The notes below the pieces were generated by a model. That model searched no databases. It was not told where the DNA came from and saw only the letters and a program-made list of their open reading frames with translations. From contig OX442314.1 of assembly GCA_949358305.1 (NCBI GenBank), positions 33,349,608-33,413,607 of the forward strand: a stretch of DNA of 64,000 bases, written 5' to 3'. Below, in pieces: positions 20,657 to 31,074 of the stretch. This DNA comes from Strigamia acuminata (Eukaryota; Arthropoda; Chilopoda; Geophilomorpha; Linotaeniidae). The number at the start of each line of letters is the position of its first letter. Position 1 is the first letter of the stretch. The position numbers and the translations under genes were made by a program.

Positions 20657-22301
20657 TGAACTCTCTGGCGAAAAATTTTTGTTTACTGATGGTGCAAAAC
20701 ACCATATTAGACAAATCTCTTTTCTTTCAAAAGAGGGGGAAACTTCTTTGATCATGGTTGTGACAGGGGGTCAGCAAGCGAAACGGCCGCTAATCGCTGA
20801 CCATTGGACCCTGATTTGACAAAAACTTTTGGCTGTGCATGTCCAGCTTGCCTGGGTAATGGCAAGCAGGGACTTACATTAGCCATACTTTCCAAAAGTC
20901 TCCTATTTCTCTCTAGCTCAGCTTAAACAACTGGGTGGTTGGGAGGGAAATATGATTCTGAACCTTCATTTTTATTTTTATTTTTCTTGGTGCGAAGCCC
21001 AAGTGAAGTAATGAAACTATAACTGCAGAGTTTTGAACCCGATTAGAGGAAGAGGTGCGCTGGCGACGGCTGGCAATCCAAAACACACGGGGGATAGGCG
21101 GTTACGCTAAAACCAATGCGGGCATAATCCAATTGCCACATTGCAGCCAATGGTTCCATTATGGGCCGGGCGAGGAGACGAGAATGGACTGAGCTTTGAG
21201 CACAAAGACCTTTTGAAGACCGGGGTATTACCCGGTATCCAGGTTGCTATTACGGGGAAGTTGCATGGCATGGAACGTTCAGGATGCACTGAGCGGTTGT
21301 CAATAAATGGGATCCGGGTAGCAGCGAAGTGCTGGCAAGCATGGGAAAAGTGGCTTGGAGGTTGCTGTGGCGATTCATAAGCTCTGAATTGCCCTGCTGC
21401 TGCTCAAGGCGCTCATCCGGGTTCATTTCGTATAACTCCTACCCTGTCCCAAGTACTGGTCAGAAACAGTTGCAAGTTGGTGTACACAACCCAAGAACTG
21501 TGGAGACTGGGACTTGGACAGCGGGGCGGGCTGCCGGAGGTACGGGGATACCGATGGTGAAGTGCCCAAATGATACAGAGAGCTCGTTAGGGCGTAGGAA
21601 CGATATCTGTATATTCAGGTAGCTACCAGCTTTGAAAAAGGACTGGGAATCTAGCCTGTAACTGTATTTTCAATTTTTTATTCATCTTTTTGAACTTTTC
21701 GAATTGTTGCTGGTTGTTCAGGGACTGTGCTCGAACCACAGTTCTAAGCAATCTCTGCATTTTGGGAATTTTATATTTTGTGTTTACACTTTTCTCATTT
21801 TTCTTTCTCTTCAATTTTTTCTTCTCTATCTATTATTTTCATGGTTTCTTTGGGACTCCACATCCGACAGTAGTTACATGTATCTTAAATGCCGGGCGGT
21901 ATACAGCACCAAATGGAGGGTGATATGGCTTCGAGATGGCAGCTGAAAGATTGGACCCAGGGAGACTAGGGACGACGGGTGCGTTTGCCTCTTACTTTTC
22001 AGATGTACCTGATTGTCTCAAACAAACAACCACTTCATTGGGATGAGCAGACATTCCAGTGTAAGCACGTTTCTGTCGAGAAGGCAGCCTCGTGCAGACT
22101 GAGGTGAAGGCCTCAGCGTAGGCGAGCGGGCGCAATTGCTATTTTCTTGGGGCAGAAGGAGAGAACTAGTAATATCCCTGTTTATTTCTGCAGACTTCTG
22201 CTAAAAATCGTAAGTTTTGGGGTGATTTTCTTTAGGAAATTCACACATCTTTTATCATTTTTCATTGTATTTTTTCTTGTCTTTCTTCTTTTTAAATTGT
22301 G
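20657..22301 (+). other. untranslated leader of the 7.95-kb element
   Basis: No coding domain is recognised over 1.6 kb. It includes a T-rich patch (about 20970-20990) and several short frames without motifs. Confidence 0.5.
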
Positions 22302-22445
22302 AATTCTACTTCTTTGTTGCAAAACAATAAAGTTGTGGGATTATTTTGTGTATTCTACTTCTTTGTTGCAAAACAATAAAGTTGTGGGATTATTTTGTGT
22401 ATTCTACTTCTTTGTTGCAAAACAATAAAGTTGTGGGACTAATTA
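22302..22445. repeat. three-copy 49-bp tandem repeat
   Basis: The unit TATTCTACTTCTTTGTTGCA plus 29 bp occurs three times, almost without change; the first and last copies are slightly altered at their outer edges. Confidence 0.9.
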
Positions 22446-22459
22446 ACGCTTTTGCGTGT

Positions 22460-25060
22460 CACTTTACCGTTGTTTTAAACAATGGTAAAAACCATTCGTT
22501 TGGTAATTCCGAAGCTTTTGAGACATGGTTTGAGTGCTTTTAAAAAGTACAAAAGTTATGTTTCTTTGGTATCAGACCATTTATGATCTGGTTCTATGGC
22601 TTCTAGTACCAAACAATCACCTTCTGTTGTTTTCAAAATGTTGGTTTTTCTGCAAAAACAGAAATAATCAAATCATTTTTTGTGGTCAAAGTTTTTATTT
22701 TTTCAAAAATCAAAGATGGCGACCTGGAAACAATAGGAAAACCATGTGGAAATCTAAGATTTTTCCAGAAATTCTGGAATTTCGAGAAACTAAAAGTTTT
22801 TGGAACTCTGGGAAATAACTTCTGGGAATTTCGAACCAATCACGTGATTTATGGGGATAATGGGGGGGAGTGACATCACTAATCCCTCCCCCATGAATGG
22901 CTAAAATTTACAACATCGCTGACCTCTAATTGGTTGCAAACTAATTCTTTGCGTCCATTTTGTTTTTCTGCGGACCTGTCTTCTGGCACAGTTCGGCCAA
23001 TGCCACACACCAGATCAGGCAAGCCCACGTGGAAATCGCCAAGCGACCAAAACCGTTACAAGAGAAGAAGATTCCGACGCCGATTCGAACGATTCACCCC
23101 TGAATTTGACAATCGAAGAAGAAATGGCGAATGGAGGTAACAAAACGTTGGACCAAGCAATGCTTGAGACAACATGCGAAATTTTCGATCTAAAAATCGA
23201 GAATATAAACACGTACGCCGTATGGGAAAGCACGCTGCTTGCAGTGGCCAATCATACAGTGGAAATCGAACATGAAGCTGATGTTGCAAAACGACAATCA
23301 GCGGACCTTTCCGCAGAAATTGACGACCTAACCAGCCGTCTCAAAGAAGCGGAAATAGCAAATCAAACCCATTTGCGATCAATAAAAACCTTTTCTGAAC
23401 TGTTAAACCAACAGAAATCAGTCATGGATAGCGTGACAGCGGCGGGCCAAGCAATGGTCGAAGCCAACAAATTGGCGACTGCTGCAAAAACAGTTGTGTC
23501 GTACACGCGTTCAAACCAACCAGTAAATGTGAACGGCAATACGCAAAACGTAACGCCGCAAGCAGTTACTACGAATTCGACACTTTTGGCCTGGGGTAAT
23601 ACCTTCGGCCAAGGAGTGGACAAACCACTAGGCGACTTTAAACCCAAAGACGCGATAACGGTATCACGCACTTTAAGCAATTTTGAATTGAGTAAGCGCG
23701 TGAATGCCATCTGTTTGGAACCGTTTCTTGGTGACAAAATGGAAGCTCACGACTTCTTAATGGATTTGAAAGGGGCTCTTGCTTTTGCAGAACCTTCTAT
23801 CAACCAGGTGCTCAAAGAGCATCTATTTAAGTTTTTCAAAGGTGAAGCAGGAACATGGTTCTCTTCGACTGCTAAAAATACTTGGCAAGAATTTGAAAAC
23901 GAATTCCTTCTACATTTCAGGCCAAGCGACGCATTGTTACTGGCAGAAATAGACAAGATGCAACAGGCATCACATGAGTCTGCCACTCAAGTAGTGTTTA
24001 GATTGGAGAGGCTGTATACACAGCTGGCTATTCCAGTCCATGAGAGCCTACAACTCCGTAAGATTTTGACTATTTTGCGACCGGCAGCGAGACATGGCAC
24101 GTACTGCATTACATGCGGATAATACGTGGGCAGCTCTCAGAAAAGCTTGTGTAGCAACAGAAGCTTCGATCCTCAACAAGGAAGCGATAGCAACTTCAAA
24201 AGCTGAAAAAGCAAGACTGTTTTTTCAAACTTTGATGAAACATACTGGATTGCTTGTTTGCCTTTCAGTTTGTGCAATACATCTTGTGCATTTTAGAGGA
24301 CGATAAACAAAGTTCTAGAAACTGCACAGAACATGGACTCTTGCCTGAATTTGGACATCATCATTTATGATTGAGTCCATGACAGAGCTTCTCCAAGATC
24401 TAGGTGAAATTGAATCGATGGCTAGCCCATTGAAACCGTTTTTTCCTATGCCCAGAAAAGATTGATTTTTTCTTTCTCAAATTATTACTGAGTCTGATGG
24501 GAGTTATAGCCCAAAAATGACAAAGTCCAAGCAGATTTTGACTGGATGCTGACTATCCTTTGTTGCAATACGACAAGGATTGTTTTTTATCTGCGCACTA
24601 GCTCGGGTAAATTTATTGTTGCAAAACAACGATAAAAGTCTCTGGTTTGAAAATTTAGAAGTTCTTTGGACATGATTTCGTGCTTTTTTAGGGCACAAAA
24701 GTCATGTTCTCATGGAATCAGACCAATATTTGATCTGGTTCTGAACTTCTAGTTCCAAACAAATTTCTATTTGCTTTCAAAAATTGTTGCTTTTCTTCAG
24801 AAATGGAGAAATTTTGGCATCTATTGAGTCAATATTGTTGGTTTTTCATAAAAATACAAAATGGCGACCAGAAAACAATGGAAAAACATGTGGTGATCAC
24901 AGATTTTTCGGGAAAGATTTGATTTTCAAACAAATTTTCGAAAATCGTGGGATCTCTGAGAATTTAATTACACAAAATTAAATAAATTCACTACCAATGA
25001 GAGAACAGGGGGGGGGAAGTGACATCCCTAATCCCTCTCTCATGAACAATTACACTCACT
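22460..25060. repeat. diverged direct repeats of about 450 bp flanking gag
   Basis: The left copy (about 22460-22900) and right copy (about 24600-25060) share in order: TCAGACCA..GATCTGGTTCT, CTTCTAGT-CCAAAC, AAAGATGGCGACC / AAAATGGCGACCAG, and a G-run followed by AGTGACATC-CTAATCCCTC. They enclose the gag ORF. They may be the ends of an older nested element, or an internal duplication. Confidence 0.6.
23106..24250 (+). pseudogene. retrotransposon gag, frameshifted near its 3' end
   Basis: The frame is open from upstream of 23106 through an acidic stretch; the first ATG is at 23124, but the true start is unclear. The first half is alpha-helical and probably coiled-coil (bases about 23280-23460). 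The second half matches the retrotransposon Gag capsid fold, with FLGDKMEAHDFLMDL, FFKGEAGTWFSS, WQEFENEFLLHFRP and FRLERLYTQLAIP. At about 24090 the frame runs to a stop (24120-24122), but the next frame continues the same protein (RTALHADNTWAALRKACVATEA), so one indel broke the gene. No zinc knuckle is seen. Gag would form the particle that packages element RNA. It is the only structural gene of this LTR element. Confidence 0.7.
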
Positions 25061-25429
25061 ACAAATAAAAAGTTGTTAGACCTGTGGTGGCAGACATTTT
25101 CAAAACAAGGAATGTCCCACGAGGTGAAAACAGCAGCAATCAGAAGAATGCATCTGCATTTGAGTTTGAGAACCAATTTGCAGAAAGAATTATGCTGTCT
25201 CTGCCTGATTCGCTCGCACTTTGTCACCCTTACGGATGCAAAAGTAGCAGCTGGCTCGAAGCAGTCTTTCTACAAATGGACGACCAAGATGCTTTGGTTT
25301 AAAGACTAAGGTAGTTGTTTTTGTAATAGGACGCTGAAACGCGCAGAAAGCAACTACAAGCACCACGAATTTGGAAAACTTTCAGCTGTGATTTGACAAG
25401 TTCAGACCACACTGAGAATTCTAGATTTG

Positions 25430-25888
25430 AAGTTGGAAATTTAGTATCACTAAAAATCCATCATTTGAGGAAAATAGCTATACCATTAGCTACGTCTCGC
25501 AAAGACCTTTTCAAAGAACCAGGTATAATCACTAAAATGACCAATACAAATGGTTTTACAACATTGTGAAACACAGGAGATTTATTCCTTCAGATGAAAA
25601 TACCAAGTGGCCTATTCCAGATGAAAGAGATATAGAAGTCCCTGAAAATCAACCAAAAAAGATGCTGAATTGACAACAAAATTGCCAATTTCAACACAAC
25701 CAGAGAAAGCCAGTACAGCAACCAAATTGCTAATACCAGCGCAACCATTGAATATTTTGAATCAAAATGTGGTTTTGCCTCTGCCAAATGTAATTTCAAA
25801 ACAAACTACAAATATTTGGCCAAAACCACAACAAACTTCCGGTCGCCCTCAAAGAAATCGAAGACCACCGGCAAGATTACTCGATTAA
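25430..25888 (+). pseudogene. remnant of pol 3' end (integrase C-terminal tail)
   Basis: Broken plus-strand frames read FEVGNLVSLKIHHLRK and, at the end, SGRPQRNRRPPARLLD before a stop at 25886-25888. A VG(D/N)LV box and an R-P-x-R-x-R-R-P-P tail are common at the C-terminus of Gypsy integrases. The rest of pol is missing, which explains the lack of autonomy. Confidence 0.45.
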
Positions 25889-27075
25889 ACACCAGGGGGA
25901 CACCCCTGAACTCAAGAAACCGATTTTGGACCAATCACAGATCGTCTAGAAAACGTCTGCAGTACTTTCCAAAATACGCCATTAACACGTGTACGAAATT
26001 CGTATATTTAACGAGCGCTGATTCGGTCTACAAATCATTCTGTTCACCAACAGCGACCGACCACCACAGTTCTCGCATTCAAACGATTCTCGAAGGAATC
26101 CAGAATTTCATTGTTTCCGAAATCGATAAGTTTTGCTGTAAAATGGATCAACGATTATTGTCGACACACACGACATGCACAGTATGCATGGGCGGAGGAC
26201 TCACGCACTACCCGAATTTGCAGGTAACGGCATGTATGAACTGCAACGGAAAGAAGATTGTTTATCTTTATCGACCGGTGGAGAATTTTTTTAAATTTTT
26301 CATGCGGCCAGAACATTTGCTTCCCGATCACAAACGCGTCTTGACGTGGGGGAAAGTTCGAAGCGAAGCCGACAGGGAAAGGGACGCGAAAATCTACTTC
26401 AAGGGACTTTCCGCATCCTCTACCCCAACGCAACCGCCAAGAAAAAAGGCGAAGATGTCGAACAAAAATTCGTCATTTGAACCACAAACACTAGTAGAGG
26501 CCACGAGCAACAACTCGACGGTCGATACAAACAAAACGGCGAAGCAATCGAGCAAAAACTCGACAGCCAAACCAATACTAAAAGGAAATGGTCCAAAGAC
26601 CTTTTCCGCAACAACGAAACAAATGGGTATTTCCATGGAAACTAACATTTCCGCGGAGCTACTGGAGCTTCGGTTGGCTGTTCGTACGGAACACCCAACT
26701 TGGAGTGAGAAAGAAGTAAAGGACGAAGCCAAGAAGCGTCGTCAATTACGAAAAGCGGCCGATTACCAACGGCACACAAACGCCATCGCCAATACCACGT
26801 CGAAGACACCGGCGGCGGCAACGATCACGAGCGAGACAGCCAAGACTGTTTCACCAAAAATAATGCGGACGGAGAAAACTCCGGAAGAACTGAAAGGGGT
26901 TTGGAGTCAAATATTGCCTGCCCCGCTCTCTTCTTTGAAAGCAAAGAGTCTCGTCCAGGTCTTTTTAGACCTACATCAAGTGTTTTTATTGTTTAATTAC
27001 AAGTTTTTTCACATTTATTTTTTGTTTTTCAACTTACCCTTAAAGTTTTTCCATTTAAATAACCACGAGTTATAA
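25816..27075 (+). CDS. unrecognised ORF with paired CxxC motifs, next to the 3' LTR
   Basis: The frame runs 419 codons without a stop; the first in-frame ATG is at 26143, giving 310 residues if used. I do not recognise the family. Visible features are two cysteine pairs, CTVCMGGG and CMNCNGKK, about 18 residues apart (bases about 26176-26255). They resemble a C-x-x-C-x-G-x-G zinc site, but there is only half of what a DnaJ domain would have. A basic PPRKKAK cluster (possible nuclear signal) lies near 26430, and there is a long Ser/Thr/Asn/Lys-rich tail with a helical, charged segment (WSEKEVKDEAKKRRQLRK). The last 40 residues are hydrophobic and AT-rich in DNA, so the real end may be spliced earlier. 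In the element it sits where an env or accessory gene would be. It could also be a captured host exon. Confidence 0.5.
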   Translation: MAKTTTNFRSPSKKSKTTGKITRLNTRGTPLNSRNRFWTNHRSSRKRLQYFPKYAINTCTKFVYLTSADSVYKSFCSPTATDHHSSRIQTILEGIQNFIVSEIDKFCCKMDQRLLSTHTTCTVCMGGGLTHYPNLQVTACMNCNGKKIVYLYRPVENFFKFFMRPEHLLPDHKRVLTWGKVRSEADRERDAKIYFKGLSASSTPTQPPRKKAKMSNKNSSFEPQTLVEATSNNSTVDTNKTAKQSSKNSTAKPILKGNGPKTFSATTKQMGISMETNISAELLELRLAVRTEHPTWSEKEVKDEAKKRRQLRKAADYQRHTNAIANTTSKTPAAATITSETAKTVSPKIMRTEKTPEELKGVWSQILPAPLSSLKAKSLVQVFLDLHQVFLLFNYKFFHIYFLFFNLPLKFFHLNNHEL

Positions 27076-27313
27076 GTTTTAAAAATCAAATAGCATTTTA
27101 TTCATGTTCAAAATTTACAAGTGTTTTTTACAAATTATTTATTATACAGTGTATTTCAAATTTTCTGTCTTTCATCCTGGGGGTAAGTGTGGTCCTTGAG
27201 TGTGTGTTTCCCGCAGTGTTTTCCTGTAAAAAGAGAAGTAATATACAATTAACTTTTCAAACCACTTTCGTGAAGTGTGTTGTCAGTTCTCCTTCTAAGA
27301 ATTACCTCTTTTT

Positions 27314-27325
27314 AGGGGGGGGAGA
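27314..27325 (+). promoter_or_regulatory. polypurine tract before the 3' LTR
   Basis: A run AGGGGGGGGAGA lies directly against the TG that starts the 3' LTR. It would prime plus-strand DNA synthesis. Confidence 0.8.
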
Positions 27326-27954
27326 TGTGACCGGCTGCCCACACAGTCTGTCACTTCACTGCAACACACGGCGCTTCCCAGCTCTCGCGCACCTCGTGTG
27401 TTTCTCGTGCGCGACCTGGCGCGGTCCCCGCACCAGGTGGAGCTGTTGGTCATTGGCTCCGGCCAATTGGGAACCGGAAGTGCCCTTTCCGGAAGTGGTG
27501 GGCCCCGCAGTAGCCCGACAGTTGATTCTTGACCAGCATGGCGAACGGTCGTGTTCCGACCTTCTTCGCAATGCCGATCGTAGGAGAGACCCGAAGGACC
27601 GACGCAGCAATGCTGTCGCCGGTCGGGACCTGAGCGTCCAACACGCCGTGTTCGCCGCACGTTTCTAAAGAACGTTGCGACGACGCGGCACAAACTGCAA
27701 TAACCGATCTCGCGTGTCATGGCGATCTACCGATTGCCGTGACACGTGGTCAATCAGGAATAGCGGCAAAACCGCTATTACATTTGGGAAATACACCTTG
27801 AGACACCATATCATACCCCTAGACAACAATAAAGCAATAACCAAAACCTAAACTTGTGTCTTTCGTGTATTTCGTGGATTTAATCATTGTGTGTGTTGCG
27901 TCCAGCGCCTCGCGGTCCTCCCCAGACCACGTGGCGTCCGTCCGAACACTCACA
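27326..27954 (+). mobile_element. 3' LTR of the 7.95-kb element
   Basis: It begins TGTGACCGG, ends CGTCCGAACACTCACA, and is the same length as the 5' copy. Differences from that copy are single-base transitions only. Confidence 0.9.
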
Positions 27955-29176
27955 ATTATGATCTTGATCTGGTGGATTCAAGCAAACTTGAAATAATAAA
28001 TCTGCTTCCATAGGGAATAAATGTGTATAAGCAAATACATTTTTAACCCAAATAATTGATCCAATAGTTTAAAGACTGGGGTTGCTAATTCAAAACGGAA
28101 ATTTGAGCACCATGAAGAAAAGTCAATAGCAAGTCACCTATAATTTTAGTACCCGGCCATTTTTTCCTTTGTTTGAAATACTGACGACAAAAAGATAATT
28201 TAAAAACATTTGCCAGCTTGCTTCTGTACTCATCAAGATCTAATTTGAGTAGGCATCCCTTGTCTCTCCAGTTTTTGCAACTTTCTTCCATGTAATTATT
28301 GGGATGACCAAATACAATCCACTTAATTCTAAAAACATGTGGGCATCGACGCGATTGTGTATATTCTCTGTTATGTATTTTACAAAAAGAGACTCTTTAA
28401 GATTCTCATCCAAGGATGCTATTAAACTATTAAAAAATTCAGGGTTCCCTTCCAAATTTTTCTGTACAGCACCTATTGTCAAAGAAGGCCATATCTTAAA
28501 GATTTGATATGCTGAATCTCGATACTGACCTAATAAGTCCAATCCACAATGTATTACATTCACAACAGTGGTGTAAAGATCATGACCTGGGTGTTTTGTG
28601 TCACCCCATAACCAGGCGTAGAGTTTATACAGTCTCTTAGTCCTGCCAAATGGGCATGTGTGATCAAAAAGAAGATTTCATTACGTTCAATTAGGCGTAA
28701 ATTTCCAAAACAAAACCCGACAAATTGACCTAGTTTGAAATTATCAAACATTTTGTCACTAAATGTGACTTTATCAAACAAATTGTCAAATTCAGTTTTG
28801 ATGTTGTGTAATTGGTATATCAAATCTGGAACATGCTTGAGTTTATCAGAGTATCTCTGTGGAATGTCTCTCTTGCTCCAGTTTAGTTTTCCAACTCGTA
28901 GTGTAGTGTAGTGTGGGCTATTTCAATCTCTATGTTTAGTTCTTGTCTAGTATCCCTGGTAGTAGTTAATAAATTTACTCAGTTATTTAAGAAATATGGA
29001 TAGAAATGGTATGACGTATAATAAGTCTTATCAGTCTTGGTCATATGTTGAAGGATGTGCTTGTGTTCAATTTTCAAAGTTTCATCTTTATCTGCATTTT
29101 GAAATAAATAATCTATTTCACTAGTATTTAAAGCTGATGATAAATGTTTGTCCTTCCTAAAAACAGATGAAGCCAT
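27955..29176 (-). pseudogene. endogenous viral element: mononegavirus-type L polymerase, N-terminal part
   Basis: A minus-strand ATG at 29176-29174 opens a frame with a KHLSSALNTSEIDYLF stretch like the start of L proteins. Further down come a KHPGHDLY block (28600-28571), an ELSGLY stretch followed after a frame change by a G-H-P triplet (28309-28301), and KKWPG (about 28166-28152). These fit the order in mononegaviral L proteins. At least three frame changes or stops break the gene (about 29000-28980, 28620-28560 and 28310), and the interval between KKWPG and the catalytic core is mostly missing, so there is also an internal deletion. The downstream part continues at 20005 after the LTR element. 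Nothing else of a viral genome is seen nearby. It is a fossil that cannot make polymerase. Confidence 0.72.
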
Positions 29177-29459
29177 TTTGTTTGTTTCAAAGCAAACCCT
29201 CTTTAGGGTTGTATTCATAAGTATGGAGTTGAAATAAAACCGACTTTGCTTGATGAATTTAATGAGTCGACTGACTGTTTATTGTATAACGAAAGAAGGA
29301 GGTTGCCAGGTTTTCCCCTGGCAACTTACAATAGAAAAAGGTGAATATATTATTGAAACAATTCGTGAGTATCGAAATATTGTAAGAAAGTCAAATATGT
29401 ATTCATGGCGGACGTAGCAGTAAGCCTTGCAGAGGCCAAGTAGTTCTCTCCTAGTAGTA

Positions 29460-29850
29460 GTTTTTAGTCAGCAAGGCGAACGGTCGCTTTCGTGATCGCT
29501 CCCCAACACTAACTATGATAGCGACCCAATTGATCGGCGTGGCGACGCTGTTGCCCACCGGGACCTGAGCGTCCAAGTACGCCGCGTTTGTCCAACGTTG
29601 CGGCGACGCGGCCGAACATGCAATTCTGATTACTCGATCGTGTCATGCGGTCTAGTTAGGGATGGCTGTTCGCAGCCATCGCATTGGGAAATGCACCATG
29701 AGACACGACATCATACCCCTAGACAACAATAAAGCTTACATTAAACTAAACCTGTCTCCTGTGTATTTTGTAGTTAATCTTATCGTGTTTCTTGTGTCCA
29801 ACGTCCCGTGGCTCTCCACTGACCATGTGGCGTCTGTCCGAACACTCACA
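29460..29850 (+). mobile_element. diverged LTR related to the 7.95-kb element's LTR
   Basis: AGCAAGGCGAACGGTCG, GGGACCTGAGCGTCCAA, CATCATACCCCTAGACAACA and the end GTCCGAACACTCACA match the LTRs at 20006 and 27326 in order, with many substitutions. The start is unclear; a GTTGCCAGG hairpin at about 29305 may lie inside it. With no partner copy nearby, it is probably an old solo LTR. Confidence 0.65.
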
Positions 29851-30010
29851 GGTGCCACGACTCAACTTATTCCTAACATTGCTTTGTTTCAGCCAAAGCT
29901 GTAGTATACAATTTCGTAGATTATCAGATAATTGCTTCAATTTTGTCATTTTTTATTTGGAAACAACTATTTTCCAAATGTATTCACTCTTTATTTTAAG
30001 CACAACAGGT

Positions 30011-31006
30011 TGTGGTGACCCGACTGGGGTGGGGCACGAAGAGTTTCTCTCGTGGCCTACATACGGGTAAAGAAGGGGAGTCGCACGCGCGCCTCCCTTC
30101 CCTCAGAGCATTGACATCCAGTCAATGGACGGGCGTCTGCCCTGGGGGAGTGGGGGAGATTCGTCTTCTCCACTATTGGGTGGCTTTAGTCACCTGTCAC
30201 CCCCCGCTTTGTGCAAAGGAATTCGCCTTGCACTGAGCGGGCAGAACCAACACAAAAATCAACCAAGATACACGTAAAAGCCAAACGTCCTAAAACGATC
30301 AAGCCTAAGTACAAAGACTTCAGGAGTGACCTAGGACAAGGGACTTTCAACGTGAGTACGATTGATTTGTGTTAACCTCCGCAGAGTAACCTGCGAAACA
30401 AGATTACCACACTATTTTAGCAAGCCAGCTAGAAATAGTAAACCTACTCCAATTTAGCGAGTTGTGCAGACAAACGGTCGCACAAGCCTAAATTGCAGTA
30501 ACCACGACGAGCGTTCCCGCCGCTGTGTGTATCGCCGGGAACCACCAAGCGTCCGCCGCTGTGTGATCGCCGGACACCTACAAAAAACCCTAAACCTAGA
30601 CAACAGACCAGAAGTAAGACCTTTCAGGCATTCACTCGCGCCCGACCAGCGTGAGCCCGAAGGACCGAACGAGAAACGTGAGACGAGGACGCCATTCATT
30701 GCCACGCCGGCCCAAGACGACACCACGTTGCCACGCGGACGCCATCTTGGATCCACAGCGACAAAGGACGACCTCGACCAGTTTCCCGCCAACTTCACAC
30801 CCCTTTCCTTTTACCTTTTTATTCCCTTACATATTTTATTCCCTTTTAACTGTATATTCCCGTATAATAAATACATTTATTATATTTACCTTTTACATTG
30901 TCTTGCCGTGTTACATTATTTGGGTAACCGCTTGAGTAAAGCGGTATTGCGAGATCAGAGAGTGACTCATACCACGTATCAGCGACAGACCGAGTTGAGC
31001 GCGACA
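30011..31006 (+). mobile_element. 5' LTR (996 bp) of a large Gypsy element
   Basis: It starts TGTGGTGACCC and ends GAGCGCGACA, two bases before a primer-binding site. It shares termini and internal blocks with the solo LTR at 3641. AATAAA near 30868 could serve as a polyadenylation signal. The 3' LTR must lie beyond 64000. Confidence 0.85.
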
Positions 31007-31008
31007 CG

Positions 31009-31026
31009 TGGGGGCCTGTCCGGGAT
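31009..31026 (+). promoter_or_regulatory. primer-binding site, tRNA-Pro type
   Basis: TGGGGGCCTGTCCGGGAT differs by two adjacent bases from the tRNA-Pro primer site known from murine gammaretroviruses. It lies two bases past the LTR end, where reverse transcription would start. Confidence 0.78.
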
Positions 31027-31074
31027 CGATTTAAACGACTCGAATAGAACTTGAGATCATTTTCATACCCAAAA

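Larger units (their letters stand above)
20002..27958 (+). mobile_element. 7.95-kb LTR retrotransposon inserted in the viral fossil (ATTA duplication)
   Basis: Two 629-bp LTRs (20006-20634 and 27326-27954) bound the element, and ATTA flanks both sides (20002-20005 and 27955-27958). The LTRs differ at about six positions, so the insertion is recent. The internal region holds a primer site, a frameshifted gag, a remnant of the pol 3' end, an unrecognised CxxC ORF and a polypurine tract. No reverse transcriptase or protease is seen, so the element is non-autonomous and would need enzymes from a relative. Confidence 0.88.

Noticed and set aside
26170-26260. DnaJ-type zinc-finger domain in the CxxC ORF
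   Set aside because: Only two CxxC pairs are present, the second lacks the full C-x-x-C-x-G-x-G pattern, and no J domain is near. I left the function open.
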